Shown here piece by piece: positions 1 through 4,874 of a stretch of 12,648 nucleotides of DNA (its first letter is position 1; every line of letters starts with the position of its first letter). Source of the DNA: Verrucomicrobiales bacterium (lineage in GTDB: Bacteria; Verrucomicrobiota; Verrucomicrobiia; Verrucomicrobiales; DEV007); NCBI GenBank assembly GCA_013911195.1, contig JACETS010000066.1, positions 1 to 12,648 of the forward strand, given 5' to 3'. The translations under genes were made by a program, and so were the position numbers. The notes beneath the pieces were generated by a model. The model did no database searches, had not been told where the DNA came from, and worked only from the letters and a program-made list of their open reading frames with translations.

Positions 1-1739
1 GATTTAAATATTGCTCTTATGGCAATTTCAGTTTTCCCAAATCCAACATCACCACAGATGAGTCTGTCCATGGGTTTATCATTTTCCATGTCAGTTTTGG
101 TCTGATTGATTGCGGTAATTTGGTCTGTGGTTTCTCTGTATGGGAAGCTGTTTTCAAATTCTAATTGCCACTTAGTGTCAGGTAAATGTTTGTAACTTTT
201 AAATGTATTTCTTTCGGCATGAGTTTTTATTAGTTGTGAAGCATAATCCATTATGGATTTCTCAACTTTTGCTTTGCGGCTTATCCACCTTTTGCCTCCT
301 AGTCTATCAATAGGGGGAGCCTTATTTCCTGAACCAATGTAGCGAGATACAAGATGAGCCTGTTCAAGAGGAACGTATAACTTTGCCTCATCCTCGTATT
401 CTATAACTAGAACTTCCTGAGGTTTTTCACCTTCGGTTTCGATTTCTAAAAGGCCTCTGAAGATTCCAATGCCTTGATCCATATGAACAACACGATCGCC
501 GAGATTTAATTCTCTAAAATCATCTGCTCTACGTCTATTTAGATCTCTTTTCTCCCTATTAAATATTTTTCTTCTTGATCTGATTGATTCATACCTTCCG
601 AAGATTTCAGATGAAGAAAGAATGGCTAGTTTGGAGCTTGGAATAATAAATCCATGAGGAATGGATCCTATTCCCGTTTGAAGGTATCCGGATTCAGGTA
701 ATACATCTAAATCGTTAGCGAGTTCATTAAATCTTTCTAGTTCTCCTTCATTTTTGAAGAAAATAACTACCTTCCATTTTTTTTGATGCCATTCACTTAA
801 GGTGTTTTTGAAATTTTGGAATCTGGCTTGCTGAAGGATAAATTCGCCTGCGTCAAACGACCCAAATGGAGACTCAAAGCAAGCAGTAGAAAAATCCTCT
901 TCTGTGTTAGAATCGTCTGGCTCATTAGTTATAGTAACTGAATAGTTTCCGTCATTACTTCCGACTTTGAGAATAAGATCGTCGTTGTTTATATAATCAT
1001 TAAGTTTACATTTATTGGAATCTTCAATTCCAGATAATATCTGGAAAGAATCAACTACTCGAATTGAGGTTTGTGAATCAACTTCAAATATTCTTATCGA
1101 ATCGACTTCATCACCAAAAAATTCTATTCTGTAAGGATTGAGAGATTGTATTGGGAATACATCTATGATGCCGCCGCGAATAGAAAAGTGACCCCTTTCA
1201 GTAACAATCGAATCTTTTTCATAACCAATGCTTACGAATTGATTAACTAAGTAATGCATTTCGATTTTTTGCCCCTTTTCAATTTTAATCTTATTAGAAT
1301 TAATTGATTCTGGAGATGACACCTCTTCATTCAGGCTCTTTTCTAAAATTATTATTATATCTTTAACTGTTTCAGAGCTCTCTAAAGTCTTAAGGACAGA
1401 CATTCTTTCTGCATGCCTTTCCTGGTCTGGTATGGAATTATTAATACTTACTGATTCAATATCTGGAAAGAAAAGAGGCTCTTCATACCATAATTCTATA
1501 CCTTCTGTGAGAAGCTCCTGAGTATTTAGATCGTCGGTAAGAATCCATAACCTCCGGTTTGATTGTTTGAAGAAATGTTCTGCAATTAGCGAGCATACAT
1601 AGGGTTGAGCTGATGTGGTTATGTGATTAAGCACAGTTGTGCCATCACCAAGCTGCTTTAGCTTATCCTGAAAAGGTTTGGATGCAGAGGTGTATCTAAT
1701 AAGTTCAGATGTTGAGTTAGCTTTTATAACTTCCAACAA
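1..1739 (-). CDS. mfd: Transcription-repair coupling factor Mfd, N-terminal half (3' end outside window)
   Basis: Mfd is an ATP-driven DNA translocase that pushes stalled RNA polymerase off damaged DNA and recruits UvrA for excision repair. About 579 residues are visible. In order they show a UvrB-like module with the motif ERGHFSIRGGIIDVFP (about residues 180-195), an RNA-polymerase-interacting CarD-like domain (about 408-465, starting LGDRVVHMDQGIGIF), and the start of the helicase motor with Walker A GDVGFGKTE (about 560-568). The helicase motifs beyond that and the C-terminal domain lie off the left edge. An in-frame stop at 1755-1757 leaves only TTG codons at 1739 or 1736 as plausible starts; the next ATG is far inside the conserved region. 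No Shine-Dalgarno is visible. The N-terminus is roughly 70 residues shorter than in E. coli, judged by the Walker A position. The gene follows the sigma54 regulator by 50 bp. The family call is very secure; the start is not. Confidence 0.95.
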   Translation of the reverse strand, partial: MLEVIKANSTSELIRYTSASKPFQDKLKQLGDGTTVLNHITTSAQPYVCSLIAEHFFKQSNRRLWILTDDLNTQELLTEGIELWYEEPLFFPDIESVSINNSIPDQERHAERMSVLKTLESSETVKDIIIILEKSLNEEVSSPESINSNKIKIEKGQKIEMHYLVNQFVSIGYEKDSIVTERGHFSIRGGIIDVFPIQSLNPYRIEFFGDEVDSIRIFEVDSQTSIRVVDSFQILSGIEDSNKCKLNDYINNDDLILKVGSNDGNYSVTITNEPDDSNTEEDFSTACFESPFGSFDAGEFILQQARFQNFKNTLSEWHQKKWKVVIFFKNEGELERFNELANDLDVLPESGYLQTGIGSIPHGFIIPSSKLAILSSSEIFGRYESIRSRRKIFNREKRDLNRRRADDFRELNLGDRVVHMDQGIGIFRGLLEIETEGEKPQEVLVIEYEDEAKLYVPLEQAHLVSRYIGSGNKAPPIDRLGGKRWISRKAKVEKSIMDYASQLIKTHAERNTFKSYKHLPDTKWQLEFENSFPYRETTDQITAINQTKTDMENDKPMDRLICGDVGFGKTEIAIRAIFK

Positions 1740-1751
1740 ATAGGGAGAATT

Positions 1752-1780
1752 ATTCTACAAGGATAAGACGTTGATTCCAA
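1752..1780 (-). promoter_or_regulatory. Possible sigma70-type promoter for mfd
   Basis: On the minus strand TTGGAA (1780-1775) and TAGAAT (1757-1752) are separated by exactly 17 bp, in the short gap between the regulator's stop and mfd. Matches to the consensus are 4 of 6 and 5 of 6. Transcription would start only about 5 nt before the TTG start at 1739, giving a nearly leaderless message, which would fit the missing ribosome-binding site. In AT-rich DNA this could occur by chance. Confidence 0.3.
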
Positions 1781-1789
1781 TCCAAGGAT

Positions 1790-3190
1790 CTAGTTTTTTT
1801 CAAGAATCTCTTCTAATCTCTCCAAGGTAATTCCTAAGAATTTTGCAGTGAGATCTAAGTCCTTTTCATGTTCTAAATAACTAGCTTTAGCAAATTCTGA
1901 TTCGACCCAAGGAATAAAAGGATTTTTGCCTGAGGCTTTTTTTAGTTCGCTTATAGATTCTTTGAGGTAGGATTCTCTGTTCCTTGAATCTAATTTTTCG
2001 CCTTTGTCTATTATTCCTAATGGGATGTCTTTGGGAAGAAGGACATCAGCCGTTGCAAGTAAACTTGCTCTGTATAGTGTGTTTTCAAGTTCACGCACAT
2101 TTCCTGGCCAATTGTGGGATTCGAGAAGTTCAACTGATTCGGACGAAAGGCGAAGCTTTGGAGCTTTTTTAAGTTCTGCATTTCGTTTAAGGAAAAAGTC
2201 TGCAAGTAATTTTATATCTTCTTTTCTTTGTCTCAGAGGAGGGATATGAACCCGAACAACATTGAGTCTATAAAAAAGGTCTTCTCTGAATTCCCCATTT
2301 TTAACACATTCTTCTAGGTCTTTGTTTGTAGCGGCAAGTATTCTGACGTCGGCTGTTAAGTTTTCATTACCCCCGACACGTGAAAATTCTCCAGATTGGA
2401 GAGTTCGTAATATCTTGCTTTGAGTATGTATTGGCATGTCACCAATTTCATCCAGGAAAAGCGTTCCCCCGTCACATTGTTCGAATCTACCCTTTCTCAA
2501 CGAATGAGCCCCTGTGAACGACCCTTTTTCGTGACCAAATAATTCTGATTCAAGAAGATTTTCTGGTATGGCTGCGCAGTTAATAGCTACAAACTCACTG
2601 CCAGATCTTTTGCTGAATTTGTGTATTGCACCCGCCACAATTTCTTTTCCAGCCCCGCTTTCACCAGTTATCAGGACTGGAGCGTCTCCCCTTGACGCAC
2701 GCCCAACCATTTTAAAAACATCTTGCATTGCTGAGGATCTACCAATTATGGATTCATCAGAACTGTCCTTTTTGCTAGATTTATCAGTGCTTTGAGAAGT
2801 TGATTTAATTTCGTCGCCAGCCTTGAGGGCCTCTTCAACAATTGGTCTCAAATCATAAGGTAAGGTTTCTTTCCTTAGTACGTCATAGGCACCTAATCTC
2901 ATTGCCTCAATTACTGCGCTTGATGGAGGGAATGAAGTGGTTAGTATGACTTGGGCGTTGGGATCATTAAGTCTGACTTTTTTAATCAGATCCATACCCT
3001 GCAAAGGTTTTACAAAGAGTTCGGTGATTAAAAGATCAGGACTTTTTTTCAGATATTCATCCAACGCGGTTTGAGAGTTTTCATAACATAAAATTTCGGT
3101 ACTAGGTGTCCTTAGATGCTTGTCTACCCACTCAAGAAAATCTTCATCATGATCAACAATCATGATGGTTTTGTGGATTTCGGCCGACAT
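1790..3190 (-). CDS. NtrC-family sigma54-dependent response regulator with atypical receiver (Glu at the phospho-site)
   Basis: Cytoplasmic activator predicted to open sigma54-RNA polymerase promoters by ATP hydrolysis. Domains: receiver (about 8-125), Ser/Asp/Lys linker (about 126-146), AAA+ domain (about 147-385), C-terminal Fis-like region (about 440-466). The AAA+ core looks intact: Walker A GESGAGKE (176-183), the sigma54-contacting loop GSFTGA (223-228, a variant of GAFTGA), Walker B LFLDE (244-248) and Arg residues in FREDLFYRLN (R302, R308). The receiver is unusual. An ungapped alignment to NtrC over the D54-T82-K104 triad puts E57 where Asp is phosphorylated, with T85 and K107 in place. 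The acidic pair reads D13-H14 rather than Asp-Asp. The DNA-binding helices (LTAKFLGITLERLEEIL) are a divergent Fis-type helix-turn-helix. The start is ATG 3190; its leader is pyrimidine-rich and has no Shine-Dalgarno. No histidine kinase gene is adjacent in the window. Confidence 0.93.
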   Translation of the reverse strand: MSAEIHKTIMIVDHDEDFLEWVDKHLRTPSTEILCYENSQTALDEYLKKSPDLLITELFVKPLQGMDLIKKVRLNDPNAQVILTTSFPPSSAVIEAMRLGAYDVLRKETLPYDLRPIVEEALKAGDEIKSTSQSTDKSSKKDSSDESIIGRSSAMQDVFKMVGRASRGDAPVLITGESGAGKEIVAGAIHKFSKRSGSEFVAINCAAIPENLLESELFGHEKGSFTGAHSLRKGRFEQCDGGTLFLDEIGDMPIHTQSKILRTLQSGEFSRVGGNENLTADVRILAATNKDLEECVKNGEFREDLFYRLNVVRVHIPPLRQRKEDIKLLADFFLKRNAELKKAPKLRLSSESVELLESHNWPGNVRELENTLYRASLLATADVLLPKDIPLGIIDKGEKLDSRNRESYLKESISELKKASGKNPFIPWVESEFAKASYLEHEKDLDLTAKFLGITLERLEEILEKN

Positions 3191-3193
3191 TGT

Positions 3194-3213
3194 AAGGAGA
3201 GGGGAAGGGGAGG
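3194..3213 (-). promoter_or_regulatory. All-pyrimidine leader tract just upstream of the sigma54 regulator start
   Basis: The 20 bases at 3213-3194 (minus strand), directly before the ATG at 3190, are all C or T and include two CCCC runs. Surrounding DNA is AT-rich, and this sequence occupies the place where a purine-rich ribosome-binding site would be expected. It is therefore either an unstructured leader for Shine-Dalgarno-independent initiation or a target site for a regulator such as a G-rich small RNA. The sequence is certain; any function is inference. Confidence 0.3.
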
Positions 3214-3228
3214 TTATGCTATAATATT

Positions 3229-3244
3229 AGCACAAATCGTTCCA
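3229..3244 (-). promoter_or_regulatory. Candidate sigma54 (-24/-12) promoter of the regulator gene
   Basis: The minus strand reads TGGAACGATTTGTGCT from 3244 to 3229. Against the sigma54 consensus TGGCACG-N4-TTGC(A/T) it keeps the GG at -24, the GC at -12 with exact spacing, and ACG; the mismatches are C to A at the fourth base and T to G in the -12 element. Predicted transcription start is about 3218, giving a leader of about 28 nt. This would make the regulator gene sigma54-dependent and possibly self-activated. A sigma70-like AT-rich stretch overlaps downstream, so dual control cannot be excluded. Confidence 0.5.
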
Positions 3245-3317
3245 TTTTAGTAATATGACAAGGGATTTTCACTTCGTTAGATTACTTTAAAAAGCTGAAA
3301 AGTGCGGAAAAAATGCG

Positions 3318-3338
3318 GAATTCATCCATTATGAATTC
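3318..3338. promoter_or_regulatory. Perfect palindrome, candidate enhancer site for the sigma54 activator
   Basis: GAATTCAT - 5 bp - ATGAATTC is a perfect inverted repeat with 8-bp arms. Its centre is about 110 bp upstream of the start predicted from the -24/-12 box, a usual distance for the upstream sites of NtrC-type activators. A degenerate version with the same 5-bp spacer lies upstream of the first small RNA (3779-3799). Nearby are smaller inverted repeats ATTGG/CCAAT (3350-3369) and ATGAA/TTCAT (3368-3382), and a direct repeat TGCGGAA at 3303 and 3314. Binding by the adjacent regulator is inferred. Confidence 0.4.
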
Positions 3339-3482
3339 ATTCTCAATCAATTGGGTGAATATCTCCAATGAATTATTTTCATGCGCTTCTGGTATTTACC
3401 TAGGGTTTTGCTCTAAAAACTTTTATCTATTATGTGGCAATCTATTTTTTCTTCTGGCTTATGCTAGAATTCTAGGAAGGCG

Positions 3483-3740
3483 ATGATAGATAATTTATTT
3501 TGTAGTTACCTTGCATACCAAGAATGGGACTTTGGAGGCTTCCTGTTCATTGCTATATTCTTTACTGTCGCTGTTGGTGGTATAATCAATACCATTTACT
3601 GTGCCTATCATTGTCTCACTGATTGGAATATTTCGACCTTCAATCGCCAATGCCGTCTTATTCTTATAATTTTTGTTCCTATAATTGGAGCTATCATTTA
3701 TCAGTTATTAAGACTCCACTTCAAAAAAAGATCGAAGTGA
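3483..3740 (+). CDS. Small two-helix membrane protein, PLDc_N-like
   Basis: An 85-residue protein with two hydrophobic segments (about 18-42 and 58-78), an intervening loop containing TDWN, and a basic tail (KKRSK). The second segment, IIFVPIIGAIIYQLLRL, with the preceding hydrophobic helix and polar loop resembles the phospholipase D N-terminal (PLDc_N) domain, which also occurs alone as a small inner-membrane protein of unknown role. The Cys residues in the first half are not part of a motif I recognise. The ATG at 3483 is preceded by AGGAAGG (3474-3480), the clearest Shine-Dalgarno in the window, which supports both the gene and its start. It is transcribed divergently from the sigma54 regulator and points towards the two small-RNA candidates. 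A -10-like TAGAAT (3465-3470) sits too close to the start to be convincing. The reading as a real gene is good; the family call is moderate. Confidence 0.7.
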   Translation: MIDNLFCSYLAYQEWDFGGFLFIAIFFTVAVGGIINTIYCAYHCLTDWNISTFNRQCRLILIIFVPIIGAIIYQLLRLHFKKRSK

Positions 3741-3778
3741 TAACAGCTTGCTCCAAGAATGATTTATATGGGCTTTGA

Positions 3779-3799
3779 GAATCCTTTTCTGATGAATTT
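3779..3799. promoter_or_regulatory. Degenerate copy of the palindrome, candidate activator site for the small RNAs
   Basis: GAATCCTT - 5 bp - ATGAATTT matches the perfect palindrome at 3318-3338 in 6 of 8 and 7 of 8 arm positions and has the same spacer length. Its centre is about 88 bp upstream of the predicted start of the first small RNA, a normal position for an NtrC-type enhancer. It could serve both small RNAs, since such sites act at a distance. Degenerate AT-rich matches can be accidental, so this is a modest-confidence call. Confidence 0.3.
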
Positions 3800-3849
3800 A
3801 TAACTTATTATAATCTGATACGAAGGATAGGCTAACTTTTGAAGTATAG

Positions 3850-3866
3850 TTGGCATGTTATCCGCT
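3850..3866 (+). promoter_or_regulatory. Candidate sigma54 promoter of the first small RNA
   Basis: TTGGCATG at 3850-3857 followed by GCT at 3864-3866 has the sigma54 signature GG (3852-3853) and GC (3864-3865) at canonical spacing. The -24 half is strong; the -12 half reads CCGCT rather than TTGCW. The predicted start is about 3877, two bases before the first base of the outer stem. The second small RNA has the same arrangement at the same distance, which makes this weaker box more credible. Confidence 0.5.
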
Positions 3867-3876
3867 AATTAACTAT

Positions 3877-3951
3877 TCAAACAGACTGGTTAAAACAATT
3901 TTAGATTCATCATGGGGTTTTATTTCTAAAATTTTATCAGTCTGTTTTTTT
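3877..3951 (+). ncRNA. Candidate sigma54-dependent small RNA, copy 1 (about 73 nt)
   Basis: Predicted transcript with a two-tier fold. The outer stem is 10 bp (3879-3888 with 3938-3947). An internal loop has 8 nt on the 5' side (3889-3896) and 4 nt on the 3' side (3934-3937). The inner stem is a perfect 9 bp (3897-3905 with 3925-3933). The apical loop is 19 nt (3906-3924) and contains AUGGGGUUUU. The RNA ends in seven U (3945-3951). A paralogous element at 4014-4085 has the same geometry, with compensatory changes in both stems. No open reading frame of note lies inside. The likely role is antisense pairing of the G-rich loop to target mRNAs; no target is established. The alternative is that it is only a complex terminator for the upstream membrane-protein gene, but the sigma54 box placed just before the first stem base argues for an independent RNA. 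Confidence 0.62.
3879..3951 (+). terminator. Intrinsic terminator formed by small RNA copy 1
   Basis: The outer stem AAACAGACTG/CAGTCTGTTT is followed directly by a T run ending at 3951. In the plus direction this should terminate both the small RNA and any read-through from the membrane-protein gene about 140 bp upstream. In the minus direction no T tract follows the hairpin, so it should not stop uppS transcription. Confidence 0.7.
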
Positions 3952-3984
3952 ATATGAATTATTAAATCAGAATTCTTTATCTAC

Positions 3985-4001
3985 TTGGCACAGCAATAGC
4001 T
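3985..4001 (+). promoter_or_regulatory. Candidate sigma54 promoter of the second small RNA
   Basis: TTGGCACAGCAATAGCT (3985-4001) agrees with the extended sigma54 consensus YTGGCACG-RNNN-TTGCW at 12 of 14 defined positions, including the full TTGGCAC at -24 and GC at -12 (3999-4000) with exact spacing. The two mismatches are G to A after TGGCAC and T to A within TTGC. The predicted start is about 4012, two bases before the first base of the hairpin at 4014. It is the best sigma54 match I found in the window. Confidence 0.62.
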
Positions 4002-4011
4002 CTATTTTTTA

Positions 4012-4085
4012 TTAGCAGGTTGACTAGGATAACTTTAGAATTTTGGGGTATTTTTTTCTAAGGTTTGAGCAGCCTGCTTTTTTTT
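4012..4085 (+). ncRNA. Candidate sigma54-dependent small RNA, copy 2 (about 72 nt)
   Basis: Same architecture as copy 1. The outer stem is 9 bp with one G-U pair (4014-4022 with 4070-4078). The internal loop is again 8 nt by 4 nt (4023-4030 and 4066-4069). The inner stem is 10 bp with one G-U pair (4031-4040 with 4056-4065). The apical loop is 15 nt (4041-4055) and contains UUUGGGGUAU. The RNA ends in eight U (4078-4085), eight bases before the uppS stop codon on the other strand. Relative to copy 1, pairs A-U to G-C at two outer-stem positions and U-A to C-G in the inner stem are compensatory, so pairing rather than sequence is kept. The loop core UGGGGU is shared and is the natural candidate for target recognition. 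The main alternative is a tandem bidirectional-region terminator, which would not explain the promoter spacing. Confidence 0.65.
4014..4085 (+). terminator. Intrinsic terminator formed by small RNA copy 2
   Basis: The outer stem AGCAGGTTG/CAGCCTGCT runs directly into eight T (4078-4085). It should end plus-strand transcription just before it would run antisense into uppS. Read on the minus strand the hairpin is followed by an A-rich sequence, so it is not a uppS terminator. Confidence 0.75.
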
Positions 4086-4093
4086 AGTTTGAA

Positions 4094-4807
4094 TTAAATC
4101 TCACCATACCTTCTATCCCTTTTTGAAAAATCTCTTATGGCCTCAAATAGGTCCTCTTTATCAAAGTCGGGCCAAAGTTTGTCACTTATGAAGATTTCAG
4201 AGTAACTGATTTGCCACAAAAGAAAATTTGATATTCTCATTTCTCCTGATGTTCTAATTAGGAGATCAGGATCAGGAATCTGTGAAGTATAAAGATGTTC
4301 TTTAAAAGAATCCTGGGTCATTATTGTTTTATCGAATCTGCCCTCTTTGGTTAGATTGATGATTTCATTAACTGCATCAACTATTTCCTCTCTAGCTCCA
4401 TAGCTCAAGGCCAGAACTAGATTTAAGTTATTATTATCTTTTGTTTCAGCAATAGTTCTATTGAGCTCTTTTAGAGGGCCTTCAGTGAGGTCATTGATTC
4501 TGCCAATTGCATGTAACTTTACTCCATTTTTTTGAAGTTCGTGAGAATGTTTTTTCAAAAACTGCTCAAGTAATTTCATTAATGCGATGACTTCGGCTTT
4601 AGGTCTATTCCAATTTTCAGTAGAAAAAGCATAAAGGGTCAGATACTCGACCTTAGTTTCTATACATGCTTCGATTACTCTACGAACAGACTCGGCACCT
4701 GCTTCATGACCTTTCCATCTTGGAAAACCTCTTGATTTAGCCCACCTGCCATTACCATCCATTATGATTGCAATGTGTTTAGGTATAGCGTCTTCGTTGT
4801 CCGACAT
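4094..4807 (-). CDS. uppS: Undecaprenyl diphosphate synthase (cis-prenyltransferase)
   Basis: Adds isopentenyl units in cis to farnesyl diphosphate to make the C55 lipid carrier used for peptidoglycan and other envelope polymers; acts at the inner face of the membrane. The family signatures are complete. IIMDGNGRWAK carries the Mg2+-binding Asp (D17 from the chosen start), followed by FSTENW (61-66) and IRTSGEMRISNF, with R185, E189, R191 and S193 matching the E. coli substrate-binding set. E204 in SYSEIF corresponds to the second Mg2+ ligand. The length of 237 residues is normal. I chose ATG 4807, giving MSDNEDAIPKHIAIIMDGN; ATG 4816 and TTG 4828 are in-frame alternatives that add 3 or 7 residues. 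None has a good ribosome-binding site. It lies downstream of purA. The usual partners cdsA and dxr do not follow it here. Confidence 0.95.
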   Translation of the reverse strand: MSDNEDAIPKHIAIIMDGNGRWAKSRGFPRWKGHEAGAESVRRVIEACIETKVEYLTLYAFSTENWNRPKAEVIALMKLLEQFLKKHSHELQKNGVKLHAIGRINDLTEGPLKELNRTIAETKDNNNLNLVLALSYGAREEIVDAVNEIINLTKEGRFDKTIMTQDSFKEHLYTSQIPDPDLLIRTSGEMRISNFLLWQISYSEIFISDKLWPDFDKEDLFEAIRDFSKRDRRYGEI

Positions 4808-4816
4808 TCTAATCAT

Positions 4817-4833
4817 GTTAGTATACAACTAAC
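4817..4833. repeat. Inverted repeat just upstream of uppS
   Basis: GTTAGT - 5 bp - ACTAAC is a perfect inverted repeat with 6-bp arms, immediately upstream of the ATG at 4816 and 9 bp from the ATG at 4807. On the minus strand it contains TATACT, a possible -10 element, so it could be an operator over a uppS promoter or simply chance symmetry. No regulator is suggested by the context. Confidence 0.25.
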
Positions 4834-4874
4834 GAAGTTGAGGTCGATTTAAATCTTATCGTGAATCAACACCC

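Larger units (their letters stand above)
3741..4093. other. 353-bp region between convergent genes holding two small-RNA candidates
   Basis: No convincing protein gene is present. The only ATG-led frame near the left end (about 3757) gives 14 residues without a ribosome-binding site. The region holds two tandem, homologous, structured elements on the plus strand, each with a sigma54-like promoter, plus a degenerate palindrome (3779-3799). A sigma70-like pair TTGAGA (3775-3780) and TATAAC (3799-3804) with an 18-bp spacer could also drive a longer transcript ending at the first terminator. No terminator for minus-strand transcription from uppS is visible, because neither hairpin has a U tract in that direction. 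Confidence 0.8.

Noticed and set aside
3389..3405. A sigma54-like box CTGG...AGGG upstream of the membrane-protein gene
   Set aside because: It keeps GG at -24 but has GG instead of GC at -12 and matches only about half of the consensus, far weaker than the other three boxes.
3757..3801. Short plus-strand frame (14 residues, MIYMGFENPFLMNL)
   Set aside because: No Shine-Dalgarno, very short and AT-rich; nothing supports translation.
3879..4085. Reading the two hairpins as terminators of uppS
   Set aside because: The T runs follow the hairpins only on the plus strand; on the minus strand the downstream flanks are A-rich.
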